Shown piece after piece: positions 31,342 to 38,725 of a stretch of 38,773 nucleotides of DNA (position 1 is the stretch's first letter; each line of letters opens with the position of its first letter). The DNA lies in assembly GCA_023415235.1 (NCBI GenBank), contig JAEZLP010000052.1, positions 1 through 38,773 of the forward strand, in the 5' to 3' direction. This DNA comes from Bacillota bacterium (GTDB lineage Bacteria; Bacillota; Clostridia; Peptostreptococcales; Anaerovoracaceae). The position numbers and the translations under genes are program-made. Under the pieces are notes generated by a model. That model had not been told where the DNA came from. It made no database searches and saw only the letters and a program-made list of their open reading frames with translations.

Positions 31342-31418
31342 CGGAATAGAATCAGAATGTCAATTGTCGGAATTTTATTCCGTTATTTTGTTTTATTCCG
31401 ACGGGAATGTGGTATAAT
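31342..31418 (+). promoter_or_regulatory. Superoxide reductase promoter with CGGAAT/ATTCCG palindromes
   Basis: TG-g-TATAAT at 31410-31418 is an extended -10 box. Upstream lie CGGAAT-ttt-ATTCCG (31368-31382) and ATTCC-gacg-GGAAT (31395-31408), plus a single CGGAAT at 31342. The second palindrome sits in the -10/-35 space, the place for a repressor. The motif is not a standard PerR or Fur box. Confidence 0.6.
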
Positions 31419-31463
31419 TTTTCTTAGGTTGTAAAAGATTTGATCTGAAAGGAGATATAAGAC

Positions 31464-31850
31464 ATGAATAAGGATCCTAAATTCTTTATCTGCAAGCACT
31501 GCGGAAATATCATCACTTTTATGGAGAACTCCGGTGTTCCGGTTGTCTGCTGCGGTGAAAAAATGAGCGAGCTTGACGCCAATACTTCGGACGGTGCCAA
31601 GGAAAAGCATGTGCCCGTAATCGAAAAGGAAGGCGGCAAAGTAGTCGTAACAGTAGGAAGCGCATTGCACCCCATGCTGCCGGAGCATCATATCGCTTGG
31701 ATCTACCTCCATACAAATCTGGGAGGACAGTTCAAGTATCTTGAAGTCGGCGCAGAACCAAAGACTGTTTTCGCATTAAGCGAAGGCGAAACCTTAATTG
31801 CAGCGTACGAGTACTGTAATCTGCACGGATTATGGAAAGCGACAGTCTAA
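31464..31850 (+). CDS. dfx: Superoxide reductase (desulfoferrodoxin, two-iron type)
   Basis: The enzyme reduces superoxide to hydrogen peroxide without making oxygen, a defence of anaerobes. The N-terminal desulforedoxin domain has C10, C13, C29 and C30 for centre I. Centre II ligands are H49, H69, H75, C118 and H121, with the EKH motif (E47, K48) that supports catalysis. All are present; 128 residues is standard. AAGGAG before the ATG supports the start. A bacteriohemerythrin gene follows after 51 bases with no terminator between, so both probably form one oxygen-stress operon. The gene symbol is generic. Confidence 0.96.
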   Translation: MNKDPKFFICKHCGNIITFMENSGVPVVCCGEKMSELDANTSDGAKEKHVPVIEKEGGKVVVTVGSALHPMLPEHHIAWIYLHTNLGGQFKYLEVGAEPKTVFALSEGETLIAAYEYCNLHGLWKATV

Positions 31851-31901
31851 TTATCCAAACGGGTAAACATTGGAAGAAAAACATCAAGAAAGGATACAGC
31901 A

Positions 31902-32306
31902 ATGGCTATTGAATGGATGCCCAGTCTATCTGTGGGTGTAAACAGCATTGATCAGCAGCATAAAACCCTTTTTGAGAAGGCAAATCAGCTCTTTGAGGCC
32001 GGGAAAAACAATAAATCTAAGGAATTTATTGCAGAAATGCTGGATTTTCTGGATGACTATACGAAGCAGCATTTCCACAGCGAGGAAGTGTATATGAAGT
32101 CAATCGGCTACCCGGCATATGAAGAACAGAAGAAAATGCACACTGCTTTTATTGACTCCCTTGCCAAGCTGAAGAAAGAGTTTCAGGAATCAGGCGGAAA
32201 TATTCTCGTCATTCTTAATGCAAATCAAATGGTGGTGGACTGGCTGCTCAAGCATGTTTCCGTCGAGGATAAGAAGATTGGCGATTATGCTAACCGCGCT
32301 AAATAA
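31902..32306 (+). CDS. Bacteriohemerythrin with one His ligand replaced by Gln
   Basis: This 134-residue four-helix bundle binds a di-iron site that carries oxygen. Expected ligands are seen at H20 (DQQH), H57 and E61 (HFHSE), H80, H118 and D123 (HVSVED). The first His of the HxxxH pair is Q76 (EEQKKMH), encoded by CAG, so one iron has only two of its three His ligands. Oxygen affinity or metal content may differ from the second hemerythrin at 33512, where that His is present. AAAGGA lies before the ATG. It follows superoxide reductase and precedes a strong terminator, suggesting a role in oxygen buffering or delivery. Confidence 0.92.
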   Translation: MAIEWMPSLSVGVNSIDQQHKTLFEKANQLFEAGKNNKSKEFIAEMLDFLDDYTKQHFHSEEVYMKSIGYPAYEEQKKMHTAFIDSLAKLKKEFQESGGNILVILNANQMVVDWLLKHVSVEDKKIGDYANRAK

Positions 32307-32343
32307 CAGAAAACAGAACGAATACACCTTTGCGTTCATAGAA

Positions 32344-32378
32344 AAGGTCCTGTACTGATTAGCACAGGACCTTTTTTG
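32344..32378 (+). terminator. Terminator of the dfx-hemerythrin operon
   Basis: AAGGTCCTGT (32344-32353) and ACAGGACCTT (32364-32373) form a perfect 10-bp stem followed by TTTTTT. Confidence 0.9.
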
Positions 32379-32424
32379 TTTGCCAATTTCGGATACATAG
32401 AAGGATGCCAGATTGTAATTATAT

Positions 32425-33216
32425 TTATCCTATATGACTCCCTGTTGTCTTATCGCCGAACCGACGTTTCCTTCTTGTGAAGACCAGATTCATAAACATG
32501 CTGGATTCATCATAATGGTACGGCTCGTAATCGCCATACTCGGCTTTTAGCGACAGCCCTTCCTCTCTGGCCATTTTGCAGATCTCTTCCTTTTCAATGA
32601 CGGCAAATTTAATGTCCAGACACCTCTTTTCCACCATTCGGCTGTTTTTATAAATCTCATAAAACTGTGTTCCGCTGATAATGCCGTAGGCAGGAGAATA
32701 AACGTTATAGAAGGTCACTATCAGCGTTTTATTGTTTTCGAGATCGTACCTGCCAAAGAATTTCAATAGTCCGTCCGCCTGCTGTATCCTGTAGCCCGGA
32801 TTGTAAAGCGTACAGAAAAAAACACCGTCAGGGGCCAGATGCTCGTAAATTCTGCGCAAGGCTTGCCTTCGTTTTTGAGGATCTATTATTTCGGCAATTG
32901 AATTGGATGGAATTATGATCAGATCAAATCGGTCCTCGAGATCAAGCTCGCATATATCCTGACAGAAAATTTTTGCATGCTGCGCTCCATCAAGCTTTCT
33001 TTTGAAGACTTCAAGCATTTCTTCAGAATAATCGACACAGGTCAGATTATAACCCGCCTTGATTAACGGGATGGACACCCGCCCGGTGCCACACATCAGA
33101 TCAAGAATCTTCCTGCGTCCCCTGCATAGCTTTTTATAGAAATCAATATCGAAGTCATCATTTGCATAATAGTCATAAAGATCAGCCACATAGCCGAAAT
33201 TTATATTTTTCTCCAT
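32425..33216 (-). CDS. Class I SAM-dependent methyltransferase
   Basis: The 263-residue protein has the motif I ILDLMCGTGRVSIPL, VDYSEEML for motif II, and DLIIIPSNSIAEI for motif IV. The Rossmann domain (about 35-150) is followed by a beta-rich C-terminal part, as in small-molecule methyltransferases; the substrate is unknown. GGGAGGGGG 7 bases before ATG 33216 marks the start; nine more codons upstream are open but lack a ribosome site. It is a single gene on the opposite strand, between the two hemerythrin units. Confidence 0.88.
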   Translation of the reverse strand: MEKNINFGYVADLYDYYANDDFDIDFYKKLCRGRRKILDLMCGTGRVSIPLIKAGYNLTCVDYSEEMLEVFKRKLDGAQHAKIFCQDICELDLEDRFDLIIIPSNSIAEIIDPQKRRQALRRIYEHLAPDGVFFCTLYNPGYRIQQADGLLKFFGRYDLENNKTLIVTFYNVYSPAYGIISGTQFYEIYKNSRMVEKRCLDIKFAVIEKEEICKMAREEGLSLKAEYGDYEPYHYDESSMFMNLVFTRRKRRFGDKTTGSHIG

Positions 33217-33333
33217 CCCGCTGCCCCCTCCCTTGGTATCCATAGATTACCATAAATAATAAAATAAGTCGAATAAAATTCCGGTCGCAGCAGATCCATT
33301 CTTTTGATTCTTTTGCAGCAGGAAAAAGAAATC

Positions 33334-33415
33334 TTGTATTTTTTGGAGTCCTTACAGTATAATCGAGATATGCAGGAACTGGACTGCAGATGGCATTGCT
33401 GGCTTTTTTTTTAAG
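33334..33415 (+). promoter_or_regulatory. Promoter and leader of the hemerythrin-cheX operon
   Basis: TTGTAT (33334-33339) and TATAAT (33358-33363) are 18 bases apart. The 150-base leader contains TGCAG/CTGCA (33371-33375, 33384-33388) and nine Ts at 33404-33412, which might act as an attenuator; the pairing is weak. Confidence 0.5.
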
Positions 33416-33511
33416 GTGAGCGTTCCTGCCTGTTTAAAGTCCTTTAGTTCTGTGAATAAAATACCGAGTAGTAGAACCGATGTAACTAGAATTGCAGAAA
33501 GGATTGAAACA

Positions 33512-33928
33512 ATGATTTGGAAGGAAAAGTACAAAATAGGCGTGCCGCTGATCGATGCACAGCATGAAGAGCTTTTTGCACGAGTCACTTCTTTTGTTGA
33601 AACCCTTCGTTCCGACAAGGATTGGAATGAGAAGGTTAACAACGTGAATAAAACTCTGGAATTTATGAAGGCTTATGTGGTAACACATTTTAAGGATGAG
33701 GAGGCCTATCAGGAGAAAATCGGATATCCCGCCTTCTCAGCACATAAACAAACACACGACGACATGGTTGCCTATGTGGGCATGATTTCTGAGCAGTATG
33801 AAAAAGAAGGGTACCGGGAGATAACGATGCAGCAGTTTGCAGGCAAACTGGTAACCTGGCTTGTCAATCATGTTGTAGCGGAGGATCAAAAGATTGGCGA
33901 TTATGAGAAGGGCAAGGAGGGGAAATAA
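33512..33928 (+). CDS. Bacteriohemerythrin (complete ligand set)
   Basis: Counted from ATG 33512 (138 residues), all seven di-iron ligands are present: H18 (DAQH), H59 and E63 (HFKDE), H78 and H82 (HKQTH), H120 and D125 (HVVAED). It should bind oxygen reversibly. AAAGGA 8 bases before this ATG favours it over the frame's opening at 33416. Its stop overlaps the next start (TAATG), so it is co-translated with the CheX-like protein; with the nearby chemoreceptor this suggests a part in oxygen-directed behaviour. Confidence 0.93.
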   Translation: MIWKEKYKIGVPLIDAQHEELFARVTSFVETLRSDKDWNEKVNNVNKTLEFMKAYVVTHFKDEEAYQEKIGYPAFSAHKQTHDDMVAYVGMISEQYEKEGYREITMQQFAGKLVTWLVNHVVAEDQKIGDYEKGKEGK

Positions 33929-34404
33929 TGAAGCAAATGGAAATGATTACGCCCTTCACGGATGCCGCCTGTCAGACATTCAAACTGCTCCTTGATGTGG
34001 ATACGATTACTGAGACCGCACAAAAATGTGAGGAAGAAGGAAATGAACCATGCCATACAGATATAGCCATCGAGGTCACGGGAGACCTGACCGGTGAAGT
34101 TCTGTATCGTTTTCCAGAGGAAACCACCCTTGAAATAGTAAAGTGCATGAGCGGAATGGAATTTACGGCAGTTGACGAGTTTGTGCTGTCGGCATTGGGA
34201 GAGATCGCCAATATCATAAGCGGAAATGCGATGACCTATCTGTCCGAAAAAGATATCACCTGTGACATCCAGCCTCCGAAGATTGTGGATGGAGAGCCTC
34301 AGGCAGCAGCGAAGCAGGATCTTATCTATTCGACCAAGATCAATACTCAAATCGGGGATGTAGCAATTATGCTGAAACTGAATCCCGATCGTCTGAAGAA
34401 GTAA
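33928..34404 (+). CDS. cheX: CheX/CheC-like chemotaxis phosphatase
   Basis: The 158-residue protein has the CheX fold and the active-site helix E92-x2-N95 (ALGEIANIISGNAM), where CheX residues act on phospho-CheY. Only one such helix is present, as in CheX rather than CheC. It starts with MKQMEMITPFTDAACQTFK, like CheX's NPF-type opening. It overlaps the hemerythrin gene by one base and converges with the large chemoreceptor, with a bidirectional terminator between. In other bacteria CheX lies near receptors or response regulators; pairing with a hemerythrin is less usual. The activity is inferred from the motif. Confidence 0.85.
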   Translation: MKQMEMITPFTDAACQTFKLLLDVDTITETAQKCEEEGNEPCHTDIAIEVTGDLTGEVLYRFPEETTLEIVKCMSGMEFTAVDEFVLSALGEIANIISGNAMTYLSEKDITCDIQPPKIVDGEPQAAAKQDLIYSTKINTQIGDVAIMLKLNPDRLKK

Positions 34405-34438
34405 GAAAAAAACCCAACAGCAGGGCTGTTGGGTTTTT
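34405..34438. terminator. Bidirectional terminator between cheX and the chemoreceptor
   Basis: AACCCAACAG (34411-34420) and CTGTTGGGTT (34426-34435) form a perfect 10-bp stem with TTTTT on the plus strand and seven Ts on the minus strand. Confidence 0.9.
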
Positions 34439-34471
34439 CAGTTCAGATCAAGTAATTAACCTGCACTGCTG

Positions 34472-37400
34472 TTAATACTTATCCGTACCCTCGTCATCCA
34501 GAACGATCTTCGGGATATCATATTTTTGTTTTTTCTCTTCCTGCGCCACTTCCGGTTCGGCTCCGCTGCTTCCGAGAAGTCCGACGCCGGGCAGCGCCTT
34601 CGTCCCCTTGCTCAGTTTGAATCTGGACACCATCTCCTTGAGCAGCTCTGCCTGGCTGGAAAGCTCTTCGCTTGCCGCCGCGCTCTCTTCCGCGGTCGCA
34701 GAATTGTTCTGGACGACCTGGGCTACCTGCTCGATGCCCTTGTTGATCTGGGCGATTCCAGAAGCCTGCTCGTTGGAAGCTGTCGCGATTCCTCCCACCA
34801 AGTTGGCCGCCTTTTCTATCCCGGATACAATCTCTACAAGGGCCGCTGCCGTTTCGTTGGCGATCTTGGTTCCGGTCTGAACCTTATCGATGGAGCCTTC
34901 GATGAGCTCCGTCGTCTCTCTGGCCGCCGCCGCGCTCCTTGCCGCCAGGTTTCTCACCTCTTCGGCTACCACCGCAAATCCCTTGCCGTGCTGGCCTGCC
35001 CGCGCGGCCTCAACCGCAGCGTTTAAAGCCAGAATGTTGGTCTGGAATGCGATATCGTCGATGACCTTGATAATCTTGGAGATATTAGCCGAGGACTCGT
35101 TGATCTCGGTCATGGAGCCCAGCATCTCCTGCATCTGGACGTTGCCCTTTTCGGCATTGTCCTTGGCCGCTCCCGCAAGCTCGCTGGCCTGGTTAGCGTT
35201 CACCGCGTTTTTCTTGGTCTGGTCCGCGATTTCCGCGATGGATGCGGTGAGTTCCTCGATGGAGCTCGCCTGCTCCGTGGAGCCCTGAGACAGCGCCTGG
35301 CTGCCGTCGGATACCTGTCTGGAGCCGGAGGCCACCTGGTCCGCCGCTTCGCCGATGTCGCCCATGACCTGAGAAAGCGAGATAATGATGTTGTTCAGGG
35401 AGTTCTTGATCTCCACGAAATCTCCCTTGTAATCCGCCGTGACGGCCAGACTCAGGTTCCCGCCGCTGATTTCGGCAAGCACCTCGGAGATCTCGCTGAC
35501 GTAGCTCCGGATGTTTGCAATGGTTTCGTTAAGAGCGGTCTTGATGGCTGCATGGTCTCCTTTGTAATCGCCTTCCATGGTGATCTGGAGATTTCCTTTT
35601 GCCATCTCCTGGAGCACTGCGGATGCCTCGTTGACTGGCTCGATAACCGCGTCGAGGGTGTTGTTGATTCCCTCTACGACCTTGGCGTATTCACCCTTGA
35701 ATTTCCCGGTTTCTCCTCTTGTGGAGAGCTTTCCTTCCACCGCAGCTTCGGACAGCATCGCCGTTTCGTCGACCAGAGCCTTAATGTTTTCCATCATGGT
35801 AATGACCGTCGGCATCAGGGTGTCGTTTTCGCTCCGTTTTCCAGAGGCCCTCAAATCCAAGAGATCCTTCAGATCTCCTTCGGAGATGTTGCTCAGGATG
35901 TTTATGGTATGCAGGATGCGATCGGATACCATATTGACCGAACCTGCAATTTCCGCATAGATTCCCATGTATGTACCGTCTACCTTTGCGGAATAGTCGT
36001 TGTAGCTCATCCTGCCAAGAGCTTCCTTGGCTTCAACCAAACCGCTGAGGCCGTCGATGCAGGAATTGATGCTCTCCTTGATATTGTCGAAATCTCCTTT
36101 GTACTCATCGGTGATCTTCTCCGGGATCTCACCTCTTCCGATCTGATCTATGTAGCCTGCGGCCATATTCAGCGGATTGATGAGGGAATCCAGCGTGTCA
36201 TTGATACCACTGATGATTTGAGCATAGCCGCCGTTTAATGTGCTGATATCGGCCCGGTAGGATAGTTCTCCCTGGGCTGCGGCTTCTGTCAGCTTGACTG
36301 ATTCGCCCAACAGGGTATACAGTGATCCTCTTACCTGCAACAGGTTGGAAATCAGCACAGCATAGTCGCCCTTGAAATTATTCTCAAGCTCTTCCAAGTC
36401 CCCGCCAGCTGCCATCTTTTCGATATATGGGAGGGCTATGTTAAGCGGTTCTACAATAGCATTAAGCGTATTATTGAAGCCTTCGATAATCTGACGATAG
36501 CCACCCTGGAATGCTTCCGCGGCCCCGCGGGTGGAAAGTCTGCCTTCTACCGCGGCTTCTGTCAGCACTTCCGCTTCCGAAACAAGATTTCTTAACGTAT
36601 CAATGACAGAGATCATGCTGAGAGAGAGTACGTCCTTATCCGACCGCGCTTTGATATCGACATTCAGGTCTCCCGCCGCGATCCGGCCGGCTGCCTCAGC
36701 CTGGGCTTTGATGTTTTCGGCCATCCCGCCAAACGCCGTGGTCAGTTCCGTTATTTCGCTGCTGATGGCTTTGATTCCGTCGGTGCTTACATCAACATCC
36801 CCTTCAGCCATCTTGTTGGCTATGCCAGCCAGTGTCTGGATTGGCTTTGCAATCTTTCTGGAGGTGAATATGGTCATCAGCGCAATCAATGCGACAACAC
36901 CCAGAATAATAAGCATAGTAATCCATTTATATAAATTGTATGCGCTGTTAAATTCTTTGTCGGGAAGGCCGGCCGTAATAGTCCAGCCTGTATCGCCCAC
37001 CATAGTTACATATCCGTGATTATACGTACTGTCGCTGGTATATTCTATACCTCCGGTCTGCTGGTTCAAAACGGCGTCTTTGATGTTATCCGACATAATA
37101 GAATCTTTGATGTTGGTATTGATATAATCCTTGTTTGGATGGTAGATCAGTTGCCCGTCTGAACTTGCCAGAATAAAAGATCCTGTTTCTCCCATCTTGT
37201 ATTCGTTCATCATTGCCGATACACTGTCCAAAGTGAAATCCATCCCTGCTGCGCCGATGACTTCCGTTGTGCCGGTCCGATAAATCGGTGTTACAGCGGT
37301 TACAACCATTTTACCGGTCATGGCATCCACATACGGTGCAGTCATCGCCGTTCCGCCGACTTTTATCATCTGTATGTACCAGGGTCTTTCAACCGTTACA

Positions 37401-37834
37401 AAGTCCGGGTTTGCATAGTATCCTTCGGACAACAGCAGTTGATTGGAATCGACGTCCGCTACCCAGGCCTCCAGAATATTCGGATCCGACGCTTTGATGC
37501 CCGCTAAGGTCTTTTCCGATTTGACAAATCCTGCTGCTGACGATGGCGCCATACCCGGAGTGATCTCAGCGATCGTATCCTCAAACTGGCTGTTTACCGC
37601 CATCTGCTTTGTAATTTCAAGATACTTATTGAATACTCCGGCTATTTCGTTTGCCGCCGCGCTGGATTCTGATACTAGCTGTTTCTCCGTCAAATCGGTA
37701 ATTTGCACCTTGACGCCATACAGCATGAAGGATGTTGAAATCCCATAGATAACTATAATAGGAATACCTATATAAATAAGTATCCTGGTCAGCAAATTGA
37801 CCTGTTTTTTGCCCATTGCTTTCATTTTCGTCAT
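34472..37834 (-). CDS. Methyl-accepting chemotaxis protein with repeated HAMP-like units
   Basis: The 1120-residue chemoreceptor (ATG 37834, AGGAGG 7 bases upstream) has TM1 at about 12-35, a dCache_1 periplasmic sensor at about 40-290 (RPWYIQMIKVGGTAMTAPYVDAMTGK), TM2 at about 297-320, and a HAMP domain SRKIAKPIQTLAGIANKMAEGD. A long cytoplasmic run then contains further HAMP-like units: EGRLSTRG... (about 430), QGELSYRA... (about 521), a diverged unit at about 600-690, and EGKLSTRG... (about 700), each ending in IxPLNxA or IEPVNEA plus EMAxGxL. The signalling tip has TNILALNAAVEAARAGQHGKGFAVVAEEVRNLA at about 925-965. No CheR-tether pentapeptide is obvious at the C-terminus DDEGTDKY. Length is about twice a normal receptor. 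TATAAT (minus) at 37856-37861 may be its -10 box. Confidence 0.92.
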   Translation of the reverse strand: MTKMKAMGKKQVNLLTRILIYIGIPIIVIYGISTSFMLYGVKVQITDLTEKQLVSESSAAANEIAGVFNKYLEITKQMAVNSQFEDTIAEITPGMAPSSAAGFVKSEKTLAGIKASDPNILEAWVADVDSNQLLLSEGYYANPDFVTVERPWYIQMIKVGGTAMTAPYVDAMTGKMVVTAVTPIYRTGTTEVIGAAGMDFTLDSVSAMMNEYKMGETGSFILASSDGQLIYHPNKDYINTNIKDSIMSDNIKDAVLNQQTGGIEYTSDSTYNHGYVTMVGDTGWTITAGLPDKEFNSAYNLYKWITMLIILGVVALIALMTIFTSRKIAKPIQTLAGIANKMAEGDVDVSTDGIKAISSEITELTTAFGGMAENIKAQAEAAGRIAAGDLNVDIKARSDKDVLSLSMISVIDTLRNLVSEAEVLTEAAVEGRLSTRGAAEAFQGGYRQIIEGFNNTLNAIVEPLNIALPYIEKMAAGGDLEELENNFKGDYAVLISNLLQVRGSLYTLLGESVKLTEAAAQGELSYRADISTLNGGYAQIISGINDTLDSLINPLNMAAGYIDQIGRGEIPEKITDEYKGDFDNIKESINSCIDGLSGLVEAKEALGRMSYNDYSAKVDGTYMGIYAEIAGSVNMVSDRILHTINILSNISEGDLKDLLDLRASGKRSENDTLMPTVITMMENIKALVDETAMLSEAAVEGKLSTRGETGKFKGEYAKVVEGINNTLDAVIEPVNEASAVLQEMAKGNLQITMEGDYKGDHAAIKTALNETIANIRSYVSEISEVLAEISGGNLSLAVTADYKGDFVEIKNSLNNIIISLSQVMGDIGEAADQVASGSRQVSDGSQALSQGSTEQASSIEELTASIAEIADQTKKNAVNANQASELAGAAKDNAEKGNVQMQEMLGSMTEINESSANISKIIKVIDDIAFQTNILALNAAVEAARAGQHGKGFAVVAEEVRNLAARSAAAARETTELIEGSIDKVQTGTKIANETAAALVEIVSGIEKAANLVGGIATASNEQASGIAQINKGIEQVAQVVQNNSATAEESAAASEELSSQAELLKEMVSRFKLSKGTKALPGVGLLGSSGAEPEVAQEEKKQKYDIPKIVLDDEGTDKY

Positions 37835-37861
37835 ATCCGTTCCTCCTATACACACATTATA

Positions 37862-38093
37862 CCGTGATGATATCGCCTTCTGAATGCCTCTATATCATTC
37901 CAGACGGTTTCTTTCTCATACGTGGAAACTTAAAGGGGGGCTTTGTCAAATCTCAAGAGCCCCCCCTCTTTTCTTTGTCAGATAACTACCCCCTATATGC
38001 AATTCATAATCAGTATATCGACGTATTTCGACAAATCTTTACATAATTTTATAAACGAAAATAAAAAAGCGTATAAGAACGCTCTTGGTAATC
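37862..38093. other. Intergenic region with no gene seen
   Basis: No coding feature is supported here. CCCCCCTC-type G/C tracts (37934-37973) are mirrored as GGGGGG and CCCCCC about 25 bases apart (AAAGGGGGGCTTTG, then AGCCCCCCCT), which could pair as GGGGGGCT/AGCCCCCC and would form a stem of about 8 bp. Confidence 0.4.
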
Positions 38094-38250
38094 TTTTCAT
38101 GTCTCTTGGTGCGCGCGGAGGGACTTCGCAGCCACTCCGTGTCTGCCGTCCTCCGCCTGCTCCTCAGGCTCGGACCAGCTTGCTGAAAACAGCAACCATG
38201 CTGTTTTCTCAACGCAAGCTGCCCTTTCGGGTTCAAGTCCCTCCTTTTCG
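38094..38250 (-). repeat. tRNA-Leu-associated structured element (multi-branched, non-coding)
   Basis: GGAGGGACTT (38117-38126) is the exact reverse complement of AAGTCCCTCC (38235-38244); both copy the tRNA-Leu T-arm/acceptor sequence. Between them four stems fit: GCAG-c-CAC/GTG-t-CTGC (38128-38146), GTCC..GCCTG/CAGGC..GGAC (38148-38175), CAGCTTGC..GAAAACAGCA/TGCTGTTTTC..GCAAGCTG (38176-38221), and CCC-GAAA-GGG read on the minus strand (38222-38231). The left edge 38094-38126 duplicates 38288-38320 (32 of 33 bases), which holds the real tRNA-Leu 3' end. The minus-strand reading frame here (ending AAKSLRAHQET) is a translation artefact of the structured DNA, which I recall seeing beside tRNA genes in other Clostridia. 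It has no coding signals. Confidence 0.7.
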
Positions 38251-38255
38251 GAATA

Positions 38256-38301
38256 AAAAGACATGAAAAAACACCCTTTTGGGTGTATTTTCATGTCTTT
38301 T
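38256..38301 (-). terminator. tRNA-Leu terminator inside a 21-bp inverted repeat
   Basis: The core ACACCC/GGGTGT stem (38271-38276, 38281-38286) has a 4-base loop, followed on the minus strand by TTTTTT. The arms extend to 21 bp with one mismatch (38256-38276, 38281-38301), reaching the encoded CCA end of tRNA-Leu. Confidence 0.85.
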
Positions 38302-38383
38302 GGTGCGCGCGGAGGGACTTGAACCCCCACGGTCGCCCGCTAGATCCTAAGTCTAGTGCGTCTGCCAATTCCGCCACGCGCGC
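38301..38383 (-). tRNA. tRNA-Leu (anticodon TAG)
   Basis: On the minus strand GCGCGCG starts the acceptor stem, which pairs with CGCGCGC before the discriminator A and an encoded CCA. The anticodon arm is CTAGA-CTTAGGA-TCTAG, giving anticodon UAG (Leu). A class II variable arm and the T-loop GTTCAAG complete it. It is 83 bases including CCA. Confidence 0.95.
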
Positions 38384-38434
38384 ATGCCCATATGGTTTTA
38401 ATCTGACGTCCGCCTTAGTGACGGAACAAGTTTG

Positions 38435-38464
38435 ATTTTACTTGATTTTACCCACCTTTGTCAA
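38435..38464 (-). promoter_or_regulatory. tRNA-Leu promoter
   Basis: On the minus strand TTGACA (38464-38459) and TAAAAT (38440-38435) are 18 bases apart, about 50 bases before the tRNA. No further gene is seen in 38384-38600. Confidence 0.6.
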
Positions 38465-38591
38465 CCCTTATTTTCCATTATGGATAGTTTTCCGTTCGTA
38501 TCCAGTTGCTTTTATCACTTTGACACAGAATACCAACAAAGGAAATTGACTATCTAATTTGTTAGGGTAGAGCGATGAGAAAATAGCTTAC

Positions 38592-38627
38592 AAAATATAA
38601 AACTCTGAAAGACACGCATTCAGAGTT
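38592..38627 (-). terminator. Terminator after tRNA-Glu
   Basis: AACTCTGAA (38601-38609) and TTCAGAGTT (38619-38627) form a perfect 9-bp stem; TTATATTTT follows on the minus strand, 12 bases past the tRNA-Glu 3' end. Confidence 0.8.
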
Positions 38628-38638
38628 ATATATCAAGT

Positions 38639-38713
38639 TGGTGACCCCACCGGGAATCGAACCCGGGTTACCGCCGTGAAAGGGCGGTGTCTTGACCGCT
38701 TGACCATGGGGCC
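38639..38713 (-). tRNA. tRNA-Glu (anticodon TTC)
   Basis: The minus strand begins GGCCCCATGGTCAAGCGGTC. The anticodon arm CCGCC-CTTTCAC-GGCGG gives UUC (Glu), and the T-arm is CCGGG-TTCGATT-CCCGG. CCA is encoded. It is 75 bases long and lies 12 bases after the 5S rRNA, so it probably belongs to the rRNA transcript. Confidence 0.96.
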
Positions 38714-38725
38714 TTATTAAAAAAA

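Noticed and set aside
38117..38250. Second tRNA gene or tRNA pseudogene next to tRNA-Leu
   Set aside because: Only the T-arm/acceptor sequence is shared; no anticodon arm, D-arm or conserved tRNA positions are found between the arms.
38097..38330. 77-residue minus-strand frame ending KSLRAHQET as a protein gene
   Set aside because: It spans the tRNA-Leu 3' end, a terminator and the stem-loops; the lack of a ribosome site and the paired arms explain it as structure, not coding.
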